57,196 bases of DNA from Chryseobacterium gleum (GCA_945897755.1 CAMDGH010000004.1:1-57196); one strand, 5' to 3'. Shown: positions 46,501 to 54,917, numbered from the stretch's first letter. Notes: generated from the sequence alone by a model not told the origin. Program-made: numbers and translations.

Positions 46501-47875
46501 GTTGATGTCTGTTCGATCGGTATCTTCTACCTATACTCAAAATGATGGAACAATTTTACCTGGATATAATCAAGAAACTAGGTATCTAGGCATGCCACTC
46601 TCTGACAACAAAGGGCTTCTTGGGTTTTTAGCAGGACAGCAATCCTATGATTTAGTTGGTAAAGAAACGGGATATGACTTTGCTAAAATAGCATCTAAAC
46701 AAGGTTGGTTAGTGAAAAACAGCGGTTTAAATAAACAACATAGCCTAAATCATTCTCAAAATATAAGTGGTCGTGTTTCAATTGAACCTTTCAAGGATGT
46801 TTCAATTGATTTAAGTTTCAATCGGAATTATACATTGAACTCGAATGATTTCTTTCGTTGGAGCGATTCTTTATCTCAATTTCAAAGTCAAAGTATGGTC
46901 CAAACAGGAACATTATCTTATTCTACAATTTCAATCCGTTCAGGATCTTCCTTTGGTAAAAATTATGAATCAGCATCCTTTGATAAAATGAGGGCTTCGC
47001 GTATCGAAATTAGTGAATTATTAGGGAGTAATTCTAAAAACGCTTCTAAAGAGAAAGATGGTTATTATACTGGTTTTGGTCCATCGCAACAAGATGTTTT
47101 AATCGGCTCTTTTTTGACTTCTTATACGAATAATAAAACAACTAAGCAAAACATCAATCCATTGACATCAATTCCTTTGCCAAACTGGACGCTCAATTAT
47201 TCAGGACTAATCAAGTATGATTTTTTAAAAAAACATGCTAAAAACTTTACAATTCGCCATGCTTATAGTTCATCCATTGCAATATCTGGTATTCAAACTA
47301 ATTTAAATTCAATGTTGGATTCGGATGGGAATCCAACCACATTTGACCTAAACTCGAATTTTATTTCGAAGTATCAAATTCAAAACATAGCACTTTCAGA
47401 GCGTTATTCTCCTTTATTGGGGATAGATGCAACATGGAATTTCTTAGGCCAAGGATTAATTACTAAACTTGAATTTAAAAAAGACCGTAATTCTGCACTT
47501 GCATTAAATAATCTTCAAATAACTGAAATTATCAGTAAAGAGTGGGTTCTCGGTTCTGGTGTTAAGTTTTCTAAGGTGAAAATGCCGTTTAAGTTTCAAG
47601 GCAAAGTATTGGAAAATGATTTAAATGTTCGTTTTGATTTATCTTTTCGTGATAATCAAACGGTGATTCGTAAAATCGTTGAAAATACAAATCAAGCTAC
47701 TGCAGGTCAAAAAGTAATCTCGATTAAAACATCGATTGATTATAATTTAGGGCCAAATCTAACTGCTCAGATATATTTTGATCAAGTCATTACCACACCA
47801 AAAGTGGCAACTTCATACCCTACTGGAAACACAAATGCAGGGATAAGGCTTAGAATGAATTTGGCGGGACTTTAG
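40556..47875 (+). CDS. sprA: T9SS outer-membrane translocon SprA
   Basis: A 2439-residue protein, the giant beta-barrel through which T9SS cargo crosses the outer membrane (Sov in Porphyromonas); in gliding species it is needed for motility. The signal peptide LLFCILLFFFTHLLRSQ precedes the mature protein. The start is a TTG one base after the ruvA stop; no later ATG keeps the signal. The N-terminal region PFDLGDPSKLKKTVVYDP, repeated large strands and RGEWRKYLGSI are typical of the family. A very basic stretch (residues 1940-1972, KEKRKEDRIQRRQQRKEKR) lies within the C-terminal half. The final strands end NAGIRLRMNLAGL. Length agrees with other SprA proteins. Confidence 0.95.
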   Translation: MIKQSNSYTFLFSRLLFCILLFFFTHLLRSQNKLIDLPFPIQDKVDPTQNIKQPFDLGDPSKLKKTVVYDPKLKKYVFKEVLGDGLLNYRNPSMMTLQEYLDSDQKNTLQSDWNKKAKAQNESNQPLVPPVKVGGKTFLNFFGSDEISIKPQGSVELSFGVNSSRYDNPILPVTQRRQTRFDFQQNMQINLVGQIGTRLKLSTSYNSQAAFDFENVTKLIYTGDEDQIIQKIELGNVSLPLNTSLIQGSQTLFGVKTQWKFGKLTIDNVIASSKGKKQEINISGKAQVQNFELNADSYEANKHFFLNHYFRNAYDSAMSELPIVKSQVNITRMEVWLTNKINSTSNTRNIVAFSDLGESKKENTQGGVSSFAFSEFPTNSSNNLYDWLLTQNEVKNFSGAVTTLTNQVASPGPFYQSIHYEKVENARKLSDQEFSFNTLLGFISLNQPLNNDEVLALAYEYTYQGKTHQVGQFSTDGIDGNQALMLKLLKPTMVNPNNKVWDLMMKNVYSIGAYQLDKTGFRLDVLYNNPSTGLPVNFFPYEGLDKTQLVSLLGMDKMNVNNQPFSDGLFDFSPMAFNGNKMEGGGTINPKNGRIYFTTIEPFGATLKNRMIEKGIAKSIIDKIAFTELYDSTKTAAQQLPTKNRFIFKGQYQSSVSSDIPLNALNVPPGAVSVTAGGSKLIEGTDYTVDYNLGRVKILNSGVLESNTPIKVSIESNSVFGFQARSMIGTHMNYRFNKDFNIGATWMRMTERPITQKVDMGTEPFKNNVIGFDLSFKHNLPLLTKLVDLLPMISTSAASSVSITGEFAHLIPGTPKAISKSGISYVDDFEGSQSTIDLRTQNAWRLASIPQGQPSLFPEAIKKDLSAGFNRASTSWYLIDLLFYGGGSMTPKHIAEDPKMLSDSRMRLVQQKDIFPNLQQQYGTFTNIPIFELAYYPSERGIYNYDTISLIDKLGKFQNPQSKWGGIMRSLTTTDFELTNIEFIQFWLLDPFNEDAENADPNTKMSGGDLYFNLGNISEDILPDSRKSFENGLPVNAAASLENIDTTFWARISTQNVIVNAFDMNPENIKNQDVGLDGWNNEQEKSFFKAYTTWVNNHPKLLPDVKTQMMSDPSGDDFKYYRDDLYDSQEADILTRYKRFNRHEGNSPTIEMSSSMNAAGYPTQSSNQPDVEDINQDNNLSESENYYQYKVSLKPNEIEVGKNYITNIYMDSTSPKKERWIQFKIPIREPEKVINNISDFRSIRFMRMFMKDFNEEVILRFARLEFIRGEWRKYLGSITQPGEIIQTDPNKTTFNISAVNLEENSGRTPINYVMPPGILREVDAAQVQQRQLNEQALSFEVCNIEDGVSKAAYKNVQFDVRTYKKLKMFVHAEEFSKSSPLKDGDLSLFIRLGSDFTDNYYEYELPLNTTAWGSTIPDEIWPLVNDVEIVFDNLLAVKKKRNAALGSSATTITSNSEFSIPDPSNPKRLIKVKGSPNLQAIKSIMIGVRNPSKQDNNFVNDDGLTKCANVWINELRLTDFQNEGGSAAVGRIQIQAADFATVSASGSYSGVNWGTIESRVQERQRNEQIGCDFNTTIQLGKFLGNKGKLSLPFFYGYSLGIVNPEYDPFNPDIRLNDYSFTEKIEKAKLGQEFTQRKSYNFSNIRKEANPSAKPFFMRISNFSANYGYSESFRRDFNIEFDRTKSWKTGLNYAYSFTAKPFEPFKNVKFMQKSPWWNIIKDMNLFLTPKTIAFNNDVLRNYNERKVRNNLNSGFEFDPVYVKSFSWNRTYNLGYDLTKNLKFNFNASNRAIFDEANGRVNKKEDPIGYQLFLDSIKHQLSTFAKTLDYTHDYSLSYTLPLEKIPGLDWVSANTKYSGNYNWQRAPLGQSEYGNVIQNSRVINGTATLNMTNLYNKSDYLKKIISGSKSQRAQLSAIEKEVKPTLKKKSMTSFGKPYSELTKKEKRKEDRIQRRQQRKEKRQARKEVRLKKDIPPLITILGTALMSVRSVSSTYTQNDGTILPGYNQETRYLGMPLSDNKGLLGFLAGQQSYDLVGKETGYDFAKIASKQGWLVKNSGLNKQHSLNHSQNISGRVSIEPFKDVSIDLSFNRNYTLNSNDFFRWSDSLSQFQSQSMVQTGTLSYSTISIRSGSSFGKNYESASFDKMRASRIEISELLGSNSKNASKEKDGYYTGFGPSQQDVLIGSFLTSYTNNKTTKQNINPLTSIPLPNWTLNYSGLIKYDFLKKHAKNFTIRHAYSSSIAISGIQTNLNSMLDSDGNPTTFDLNSNFISKYQIQNIALSERYSPLLGIDATWNFLGQGLITKLEFKKDRNSALALNNLQITEIISKEWVLGSGVKFSKVKMPFKFQGKVLENDLNVRFDLSFRDNQTVIRKIVENTNQATAGQKVISIKTSIDYNLGPNLTAQIYFDQVITTPKVATSYPTGNTNAGIRLRMNLAGL

Positions 47876-47914
47876 AAAAACAATTATTTTTTATAGTTCT
47901 TTAATTTTAATCCT

Positions 47915-47922
47915 TAAATTTG
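47915..47922 (+). promoter_or_regulatory. Candidate -7 promoter element for tatA
   Basis: TAAATTTG is a perfect TAnnTTTG match ending 18 bases before the tatA ATG. It lies in the 65-base gap after sprA, which has no hairpin. Confidence 0.5.
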
Positions 47923-47940
47923 TTATCAAAATATATAGAT

Positions 47941-48132
47941 ATGATTTTAGGTGTTGTTGGCCCTTGGCAAATCGGTTTGGTTTTTATACTTATTTTACTT
48001 TTATTTGGAGGTAAGAAAATTCCTGAGTTAATGAAAGGTTTAGGACAGGGTATTAAAGAGTTTAAAGATGCTTCTAAAACCGGTGAAAACGTCAGTGAAG
48101 AAGACAAAGAAAAGGAAGGTTCTCAAAAATAG
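47941..48132 (+). CDS. tatA: Twin-arginine translocase subunit TatA/E
   Basis: A 63-residue inner-membrane protein of the Tat system, which exports folded proteins. It has one N-terminal membrane segment (WQIGLVFILILLLFGGKKIPEL), including the FGGKKIPEL hinge, then an amphipathic helix LMKGLGQGIKEFKDAS and a hydrophilic acidic tail (EEDKEKEGSQK). The ATG at 47941 is preferred over a TTG at 47920 that lies in the promoter motif. tatB and tatC are not in this window. The gene lies between sprA and gatA with 12 bases to gatA. Confidence 0.92.
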   Translation: MILGVVGPWQIGLVFILILLLFGGKKIPELMKGLGQGIKEFKDASKTGENVSEEDKEKEGSQK

Positions 48133-48144
48133 TAACTTAGGTTT

Positions 48145-49557
48145 ATGTATAAAAGTTTTACTGAAGTTAAATCTGCGCTTGCTTCAGGTATTTCTTTATT
48201 GGATATTGTTAAAGTCTATTTGCAAAGAATTCAGGATCAAAGTGATTTAAATGCTTTTTTAGAAGTCTTTGAAGATACCATTTTAGAAGATGCTCAACTT
48301 GTTTCAGATAAAATAAAAGCAGGTACTGCTGGAAAATTAGCTGGATTAGTAATCGGTATTAAAGATAATATCTGTTACAAGAATCATCTTGTTTCTGGAT
48401 CATCCCGCATCTTAGAAGGATTTGAATCCCTCTTCACAGCCACAGCGCTGCAACGTTTATTAGATGAAGATGCAATTGTCATTGGTCGATTAAATTGTGA
48501 TGAATTTGCGATGGGAAGTTCTAATGAAAACTCTGCTTTTGGCCCTGTAAAAAACCCTTTAGATAAAACAAAAGTTCCTGGAGGTTCTTCTGGAGGTTCA
48601 GCTGCAGCTGTAGCCGCTCACTTATGTACTGTTGCATTAGGAAGTGATACAGGAGGATCGATTAGGCAACCCGCATCTTTTACAGGTACATTTGGCATAA
48701 AACCTACCTATGGTCGTGTTAGTCGTTATGGCCTGATAGCTTACGCGTCTTCATTTGATCAAATTGGTGTTTTTGCAACAACGATAGAAGATACAGCTTT
48801 GGTAACGGAGATCATGTCTGGAAAAGACAATATGGATAGCACATCTTCTTCTAAAGAAGTTGGGTTTTATACTATTGAAGACTTAACGTATGTTCCAAAA
48901 GTAGCTTACATAACTGAATGCTTATCTACTGAAGGATTAGACCCTGCAGTTAAAAACAGGATGGCAGAGATCATCGAACTCCTCCAAAATAAAGGCGTTG
49001 AAGTTGTTCCTGTTTCTTTTCCATATATAGAGTTCATGGTTCCAACGTATTATGTACTTTCAACTGCTGAAGCTTCCTCAAATTTAGCTCGTTTTGATGG
49101 TGTCCATTATGGATATAGATCTAAAGAAGCAGCGGGAGTAGAAGCTACGTATAAAAAATCTCGGTCAGAAGCATTTGGCGAAGAAGTGAAGCGTAGGATT
49201 ATGGCAGGTACTTTCGTGTTATCTCATGAGTATTATGATGCTTATTATACCAAAGCTCAAAAAGTGAGACGTATATTACAAGAGAAAACAAATGATTTGT
49301 TTTCTAATGTTGATTTTATCATTACACCTACCACTCCTGCTGCAGCTTTTAAAATTAACGAGATGACAGACCCTATTCAAATGTATTTACAAGATATTTT
49401 TACTGTGCATGCAAATTTAACCGGTAATCCAGCAATTTCAATTCCTTTAGGGAATGATAATCATGGAATGCCCTTTGGTATTCAAGTAATGTCTTCTCAT
49501 TTTGATGAAAAGAAATTACTTGATTTTTCAGCTTATTTATGTGATATCGTACTTTAA
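48145..49557 (+). CDS. gatA: Glutamyl-tRNA(Gln)/aspartyl-tRNA(Asn) amidotransferase subunit A
   Basis: A 470-residue amidase that generates ammonia for converting Glu-tRNA(Gln) or Asp-tRNA(Asn) to the amidated forms with GatB and GatC. The amidase catalytic triad is present with exact spacing: Lys73 in GIKDNIC, Ser148 in GGSSGGS and Ser172 in GSDTGGS. GSSNENSAFGPVKNP and the RVSRYGLIAYASSFDQIG stretches are typical of GatA rather than other amidases. gatB and gatC are not adjacent. The start ATG is 12 bases after tatA, so they may be co-transcribed. Confidence 0.95.
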   Translation: MYKSFTEVKSALASGISLLDIVKVYLQRIQDQSDLNAFLEVFEDTILEDAQLVSDKIKAGTAGKLAGLVIGIKDNICYKNHLVSGSSRILEGFESLFTATALQRLLDEDAIVIGRLNCDEFAMGSSNENSAFGPVKNPLDKTKVPGGSSGGSAAAVAAHLCTVALGSDTGGSIRQPASFTGTFGIKPTYGRVSRYGLIAYASSFDQIGVFATTIEDTALVTEIMSGKDNMDSTSSSKEVGFYTIEDLTYVPKVAYITECLSTEGLDPAVKNRMAEIIELLQNKGVEVVPVSFPYIEFMVPTYYVLSTAEASSNLARFDGVHYGYRSKEAAGVEATYKKSRSEAFGEEVKRRIMAGTFVLSHEYYDAYYTKAQKVRRILQEKTNDLFSNVDFIITPTTPAAAFKINEMTDPIQMYLQDIFTVHANLTGNPAISIPLGNDNHGMPFGIQVMSSHFDEKKLLDFSAYLCDIVL

Positions 49558-49561
49558 GTAA

Positions 49562-51319
49562 ATGAAGATATTTCTATTTCTATTTTCTATTTTAGTCTCT
49601 ACTTGTTTTTCTTTTGGACAGCAAAAGAAACAAGTCAAAATAGAAAAGCATCCACTAGATAGTCAGGCTTTTACAAAGCTTTTAGAAGAAACGTTTTCCG
49701 ATTATTTTAGTCACTTTTCTAACGATAAAAATGTAGATTCAATTTTTGAATCTATTGATATTGAATCTACTGGTGATGTTACAGATCTTGTTCTTTGTCA
49801 GCGGTTACAAATGATTAACGAATTATCTCCTTTCCATTTAGATTGCAATGATATTACACTTTCTATGATTCATTTTTTTGTCAAAAATAGAAGGGGTTTC
49901 GCGAAAATTGTTTTGGGTAGATCTAAATTGTATTTTGATTTATATGAAAAAATACTTTCAAAGTACGATTTGCCTATTGAGTTAAAATATTTATCGGTTA
50001 TTGAGAGTGGATTGAGGCCTCAAGTTAAATCTCCAGCTGGTGCACTTGGATTATGGCAATTTATGTATGGAACCGGAAAAATGTATGGATTAGTTGAAAA
50101 CTCATACATTGATGAACGAATGGATCCTGAAAAATCTACTGAGGCTGCATGTTTATTCTTGAAAAAATTACATGATATTTATGGAGATTGGAATTTAGCT
50201 TTGGCAGCATATAATGCTGGACCTGGAAATGTAAATAAAGCAATCCGTAGATCTGGAGGAAAGCGAACTTACTGGGAAATAAGGCCCTTTTTACCAAGGG
50301 AAACTCAAGGTTATGTTCCTAATTTTATTGCTGCAACGTATTTGTTGACCTATTACGCTGAGCATAATATTAAGCCAGATATTTCGAAATATAATTATTA
50401 TCAACTTGATACAATTTGTTTGACTAAAGGAATACATATGTCAACGATAGCCAAATTAATTGATTGGCCTCAAGATGAAATTGCGCTATTAAATCCGGTT
50501 TATAAAATAGGGTATATTCCATTAACCGAACCAAAACAATGCATAAAAGGTCCAATGCATAAAATAGGCCTATTAGTTAGCATGGGTGATTCTATTTATG
50601 AAACTGAGCAAAAAATATTTACCCCTAAGCCTAAGATTATTAAATCTTCTTCTATTTTGGATTCACTAGATGTATTAAAGAAAGATTCATTAAATCCTAT
50701 AGTATCCGAAAAAAAAGATGCGATTTTAAGCGAAGTTGTTTGGCATAAAGTAAAGCGAGGCGAAACTATTCCTATAATTGCTTCAATCTATGGTGTAACT
50801 GTGCAAGAAGTCAGAAAATTAAATTACCTGAGAGGAAATTATGCTAATGGTCGGATATTAAAAATTGTAAAACCAGTTGTAACTCTTAATCATTTAGAGG
50901 TTTCTAATTTTAACAACAAAAAAGATAAACTTGCTGAAATTGATTCATCAATTGTTCAATCGATTCATGTCGTTGTTTTAAATGAATCGCTATACTCTAT
51001 TGCTTCAAAATATAAGGTTACTGAACTAGATTTACAAAACTGGAATAATTTATCATCATCTGTGCTTTTTGTGAATCAAAAGCTAAAAATCAAAAATCCA
51101 ATAAAAATTGATACTAAAGGGGCTATTATAAAACAAGTAAAAATTAATAAGCCATCTATTTCGGTAAAACCGAAAATTGTATTCTATACTGTTAAGCCAG
51201 GGGATATGTTTAATCGCATTGCAGATAGACATTCTCTTACACCTCAAGAATTGAAACTATTGAATCCTAAATTAAATCCTAATAGTATACGAATTGGAGA
51301 AACAATTAGAGTAAAATAA
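49562..51319 (+). CDS. Membrane-bound-lytic-transglycosylase-D-like protein with three LysM domains
   Basis: A 585-residue envelope protein. The signal peptide is KIFLFLFSILVSTCFSFGQ. The SLT (lysozyme-like) domain occupies about residues 130-270, with catalytic Glu148 in LSVIESGLRP and the conserved SPAGALGLWQFM and ALAAYNAGPGNV. Three LysM peptidoglycan-binding domains follow: HKVKRGETIPIIASIYGV (about 400), HVVVLNESLYSIASKYKV (about 475) and YTVKPGDMFNRIADRHSL (about 540). It likely cleaves the glycan strands of peptidoglycan, making 1,6-anhydro-muropeptides. The start lies four bases after gatA, the 3' end ten bases before the GT2 gene. Confidence 0.93.
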   Translation: MKIFLFLFSILVSTCFSFGQQKKQVKIEKHPLDSQAFTKLLEETFSDYFSHFSNDKNVDSIFESIDIESTGDVTDLVLCQRLQMINELSPFHLDCNDITLSMIHFFVKNRRGFAKIVLGRSKLYFDLYEKILSKYDLPIELKYLSVIESGLRPQVKSPAGALGLWQFMYGTGKMYGLVENSYIDERMDPEKSTEAACLFLKKLHDIYGDWNLALAAYNAGPGNVNKAIRRSGGKRTYWEIRPFLPRETQGYVPNFIAATYLLTYYAEHNIKPDISKYNYYQLDTICLTKGIHMSTIAKLIDWPQDEIALLNPVYKIGYIPLTEPKQCIKGPMHKIGLLVSMGDSIYETEQKIFTPKPKIIKSSSILDSLDVLKKDSLNPIVSEKKDAILSEVVWHKVKRGETIPIIASIYGVTVQEVRKLNYLRGNYANGRILKIVKPVVTLNHLEVSNFNNKKDKLAEIDSSIVQSIHVVVLNESLYSIASKYKVTELDLQNWNNLSSSVLFVNQKLKIKNPIKIDTKGAIIKQVKINKPSISVKPKIVFYTVKPGDMFNRIADRHSLTPQELKLLNPKLNPNSIRIGETIRVK

Positions 51320-51328
51320 GAACTAGTC

Positions 51329-52096
51329 ATGACTCCTATTTCAGTTGTAATAATTACATTCAATGAAGAGCGAAATATTTCAAGGTGTTTGGAGTCTTTA
51401 AAAGATGTAGCAGATGAAATTGTTGTTGTAGATTCATTTTCAAAAGATAAAACTGAAGCAATTTGCAAAGAATTCAATGTGCATTTTGTACAACATGCTT
51501 TTGAAGGACATATAGAACAAAAAAATTGGTCTATTACTCAAGCAAAATACCCTCACATTCTTTCCTTGGATGCCGATGAAGCTTTGGATGAAACACTTAA
51601 AAAATCCATTTTAGAAGTAAAAAATGAATGGAAATTCGATGGTTATACTATGAATCGACTAACTAATTATTGTGGAAAATGGATACATCATTGTGGATGG
51701 TATCCAGATACAAAACTTAGATTATGGGATTCACGGTTAGGAACATGGGGAGGAGATAATCCGCATGATAAATTTGAATTGCATTCTAACGATGCTAAAA
51801 TAGCGCATTTAAAAGGTGATATTCTACATTACAGTTACTATTCATTGGAAGACCACTACAAGCAAGTTGCTTATTTTACAGATGTTTTAGCGAAAGCTCA
51901 ATTCAAAAAAGGAAAAAAGGCTCCTTTGTTTATACTCGTATTCAGTCCAATTGTAAAGTTTGTAAAAGATTATTTTATTAAATTAGGTTTTTTAGATGGT
52001 AGAGTAGGCTTCCGAATTTGTCGTGTTTCTGCTTTTGCAACTTTCACTAAGTACAAAAAATTACGTCAATTAATCCATTCAAATAAGTCCAATTAG
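51329..52096 (+). CDS. Family 2 glycosyltransferase, LPS-core type
   Basis: A 255-residue glycosyltransferase with a GT-A fold. The nucleotide-sugar-binding start is TPISVVIITFNEERNISRCLESL, and the metal-binding motif is in ILSLDADEAL, with a conserved YCGKWIHHCGWYPDTKLRLWD stretch resembling the LPS core beta-glucosyltransferases of the WaaE/KdtX group. It has no long membrane segment, so it likely acts on the cytoplasmic face of the membrane. It lies one base before a GT9 gene, a pairing that supports a role in LPS core or similar glycolipid synthesis. Sugar donor unknown. Confidence 0.88.
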   Translation: MTPISVVIITFNEERNISRCLESLKDVADEIVVVDSFSKDKTEAICKEFNVHFVQHAFEGHIEQKNWSITQAKYPHILSLDADEALDETLKKSILEVKNEWKFDGYTMNRLTNYCGKWIHHCGWYPDTKLRLWDSRLGTWGGDNPHDKFELHSNDAKIAHLKGDILHYSYYSLEDHYKQVAYFTDVLAKAQFKKGKKAPLFILVFSPIVKFVKDYFIKLGFLDGRVGFRICRVSAFATFTKYKKLRQLIHSNKSN

Positions 52097-52097
52097 A

Positions 52098-53123
52098 ATG
52101 AAGTCTCCCATTGATTTTTCAAATAAAACTTTTTTAATCAGTCGGACAGACAGTATCGGTGATGTTATCTTGACCTTGCCATTATGTACTTGGATAAAAA
52201 AGACATTTCCTTCTTCTAAACTTATTTTTTTAGCCAGTAATTATACTATTCCTATTCTTGAGTGTGTACCTGAGATTGATGAGGTTTGGGATTTTCAATC
52301 TTTGCAGGATATGCAATCAGCTGATTTGAATCGTTTTATACAAGCATCTAATATTTTTAGTTGTATTCATGTTTTTCCAAGAAAAGAAATTGCTTTTTGG
52401 ATGAAAAAAGCTAAAATTCCATTTCGTGTTGGCACATCACACCGAGTATTTCATTTTTTAACATGCAATATTCGACCAAATTTTACCCGCAAAGGCTCTG
52501 CTTTACATGAAGCACAATTGAATTTTGAATTGATTCGTTTTTTAGGAATTCAACAATTATCTACATTGGTTGAGTTATCAGATGCTTTATCTTTTTTTAA
52601 GGTGCCAACCATTTGTTTACCGGAAAATTTAACTCGATGTTTTGATGTTTCCCGAAGGATAATTTTATTGCATCCAAAGTCTCAAGGAAGCGCATTAGAA
52701 TGGGGGATTGAAAACTATGTTTCTCTTTCTGAACAATTGTTAGATAATGGATATTCCGTAGTCTTTACAGGAACTGAAAAAGAAGGTGTTCAATTTAGAC
52801 ACTTAATTCCAAAACATTCTATGTGTTATGATTCTACAGGTAAATTATCACTTTCTCAATTAATTGTTTTGATTTCAAAAGCGCAAGCTTTGGTTGCCTG
52901 TTCAACAGGTCCTTTGCATATAGCAGGTGTTCTTGGTATCCGAACTGTTGGGTTATTTTCACCTAGAAAACCCATTCATCCTGGTAGATGGCAGCCTTTG
53001 GGTTCTAATGTTCGAGTAGTGGTGAAAGATGAAAAGTGTCCAAATTGTGCGTTAAAAAAAGCATGTAATTGTATTGAAACTATTTCTGTATCACATGTTT
53101 TTAGTGCGATAACTAACGAATGA
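52098..53123 (+). CDS. Family 9 glycosyltransferase (heptosyltransferase-like)
   Basis: A 341-residue GT-B protein of the ADP-heptose:LPS heptosyltransferase family. The N-terminal pattern FLISRTDSIGDVILTLPLCTWIKKTFP and the C-terminal VACSTGPLHIAGVLGIRTVGLFSP with the downstream HPGRWQPLG are characteristic. The central LHPKSQGSALEWGIENYVSL is the donor-binding core. It ends with cysteines (CPNCALKKACNC) often seen in this family. It follows the GT2 gene by one base, so the two probably act in one glycolipid pathway. Whether it transfers heptose or another sugar cannot be told. Confidence 0.9.
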   Translation: MKSPIDFSNKTFLISRTDSIGDVILTLPLCTWIKKTFPSSKLIFLASNYTIPILECVPEIDEVWDFQSLQDMQSADLNRFIQASNIFSCIHVFPRKEIAFWMKKAKIPFRVGTSHRVFHFLTCNIRPNFTRKGSALHEAQLNFELIRFLGIQQLSTLVELSDALSFFKVPTICLPENLTRCFDVSRRIILLHPKSQGSALEWGIENYVSLSEQLLDNGYSVVFTGTEKEGVQFRHLIPKHSMCYDSTGKLSLSQLIVLISKAQALVACSTGPLHIAGVLGIRTVGLFSPRKPIHPGRWQPLGSNVRVVVKDEKCPNCALKKACNCIETISVSHVFSAITNE

Positions 53124-53154
53124 TATTCATTTTTAAATTAAAGTTCGAAGCTGC

Positions 53155-54519
53155 TTATTCGCCCAAAATTTGCCTATCTCTAATGTCCATTTGTTCTAGC
53201 CATTTTATAAATGATTCAAAAAAGAGATCTCCTTTTAAGTGATATCCTTTTGCTGTAAAATGGACTAAATCAGTGCGCATGAGTTTGTTTTTTTGCCATT
53301 TTTTAGAAGATCCACCTCCTCCCATAATACCATAAAAATCCCAGACAGCCGCATGGTATTTTTTTGCTAATTCAATGATCATTTCCCTTTCACGAGTTAT
53401 ATTTTTGTTTGGTTTATTTTTCATGAAATAAGCGTCGTTTGGTACAGTTAATAATATTGCGCAGTTTGGGTTTATGCTTAGTACTTTTCGAATGAGTGTG
53501 TCTAAATTTTGTTTAAATTGATTTGGATTAAATTTGTCGTAAGGAACATTTGCATCATTTGTACCGATAGAAAAAGCGAAAAAATCAGGGGGTGTCTCCT
53601 TAAGTTGTTCAATGAATAATGTGTTTTTTAAGTATGTTGGGAGAGATGCGCCATTTACACCGATTGTAGTATATGAAATACCAGGTTCGTTATTGTAGAG
53701 TTGAAATCCATAGATGCGAAATTTGAAAGGATAATCTTTATTTTTTTTCATTTTCAAATGAAATTTATTTATCTCTTCTTTGGTATGAATATCTGTGTAT
53801 CCTTCATTTTCATTTGTTTGATTTTTCAGTATTAAACTATCGTCTATTCCAATCTTAATTTCGTAAGGTATAACTCCCTTGTTGTGGTATATTCTAATTC
53901 GATCAAAAGCGCTTTTTATTTTTGTATGGTGGTATTTAAAATGTATATTTATTATTGAATCTTCGCTTTCGATTACCATTCCCATTAAGCCGTATTTTAC
54001 TGAATCTGAACGTGTTATTGTGCTTTTGTATGCAGTCCATTGGTTTGGAGAGGTAAATTTATAACTCATAGGACTATTGGTCTGGGCTAAATCAAAAGGA
54101 AAAATGATTCCTCTTTCACCTGTCAACCCTTCCCAATTACTTTGAAGGTAATTTCGCATGTCATTTGTGTAAACATCGGCCTGCAGGTGAGATCCACCAA
54201 TATGGTAGAAGTTTAGTTTTCGGTCTTTAAAATAGACCATTTGCTTTACATCATAGTATAGCTTTTCAAAATTAGGGCTTCTTTCGTTGTAAAATTGATA
54301 GTGATTTAATTTGCAATTAATAAATGGAAATTGTTGTTTTATGGTTGAGTCTACAATTCCGAAAAAATCTCGGTTTTTGTATTCAGCTAGACTTATTGAA
54401 TCTTTCTTTTTTTGTTTTAACTCATTCTTACAAGAACTAACTACAAATAAACTAAGCGTGACAACCACGCATATGATGTAGTAGTTTATTAAAGTGTTAT
54501 GTCTTTTTTGGTAAACCAC
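53155..54519 (-). CDS. SGNH/GDSL-family hydrolase, lipoprotein-like
   Basis: A 454-residue protein. The N-terminal membrane segment ends with a lipobox-like VVSSC (Cys30), so it may be a lipoprotein. The SGNH active-site blocks are recognisable: Ser110 in FYHIGGSHLQADV, glycine in ITTIGVNGAS (block II-like), the Asn in FSIGTNDANVP (GTND, block III), and the catalytic Asp/His in DLVHFTAKGYHL. About 200 residues are inserted between the first and later blocks. Such proteins often remove or transfer acyl groups on peptidoglycan or polysaccharides; no O-acyltransferase gene lies beside it. It is 17 bases downstream of the VanZ-like gene on the same strand. Confidence 0.82.
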   Translation of the reverse strand: MVYQKRHNTLINYYIICVVVTLSLFVVSSCKNELKQKKKDSISLAEYKNRDFFGIVDSTIKQQFPFINCKLNHYQFYNERSPNFEKLYYDVKQMVYFKDRKLNFYHIGGSHLQADVYTNDMRNYLQSNWEGLTGERGIIFPFDLAQTNSPMSYKFTSPNQWTAYKSTITRSDSVKYGLMGMVIESEDSIINIHFKYHHTKIKSAFDRIRIYHNKGVIPYEIKIGIDDSLILKNQTNENEGYTDIHTKEEINKFHLKMKKNKDYPFKFRIYGFQLYNNEPGISYTTIGVNGASLPTYLKNTLFIEQLKETPPDFFAFSIGTNDANVPYDKFNPNQFKQNLDTLIRKVLSINPNCAILLTVPNDAYFMKNKPNKNITREREMIIELAKKYHAAVWDFYGIMGGGGSSKKWQKNKLMRTDLVHFTAKGYHLKGDLFFESFIKWLEQMDIRDRQILGE

Positions 54520-54536
54520 TTTTTTTGTCTTACAGT

Positions 54537-54917
54537 TTATTTGTTTTTTAATAAATATGAAACTCCATAATATAAAATTAATCCAATATACATTCCGATT
54601 AGGTTAGCAAGTAAATCAAAGACACTGAATTGTCTATACGGAATTATGAGGTGTAATGTTTCAAAAAAGACACAGAATAAATTACTGATTAATAGTTTTT
54701 TGAAGAGTGTGTAATTTTTCTTTTGTCCAAGAAATGCAATAGACATTAATGTGAAAAATGGAAGAAATAAGCTAGTATGTACAAAATGATCTGATCTAAA
54801 TCCCCAGATACTTTCAGATAACTCTATTTTTCCATTTAATGGAAGTACAAATAGAAGAAAAAGAATGATCAAGTAAAATTTAAATAGTCTCCCTCCATTT
54901 TTAAGTATGTATACCAT
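54537..54917 (-). CDS. VanZ-family membrane protein
   Basis: A 126-residue protein with four membrane segments and the VanZ pattern: RSDHFVHTSLFLPF, then a LCVFFETLHLIIPYRQFSVFDLLANLIGMYIG stretch with the conserved Glu, Arg, Asp and Asn residues. VanZ was named for a teicoplanin-resistance accessory protein, but family members are widespread and mostly uncharacterised. The gene lies 17 bases upstream of the SGNH gene and just after the kbl terminator, so the two probably form one unit. In some Bacteroidota a vanZ-like gene lies close to sprA; here it is 6.7 kb away. Confidence 0.85.
   Translation of the reverse strand: MVYILKNGGRLFKFYLIILFLLFVLPLNGKIELSESIWGFRSDHFVHTSLFLPFFTLMSIAFLGQKKNYTLFKKLLISNLFCVFFETLHLIIPYRQFSVFDLLANLIGMYIGLILYYGVSYLLKNK

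Noticed and set aside
48068-48250. 60-codon frame overlapping tatA and gatA
   Set aside because: Lies across two well-supported genes in another frame and shows no sequence features of its own.
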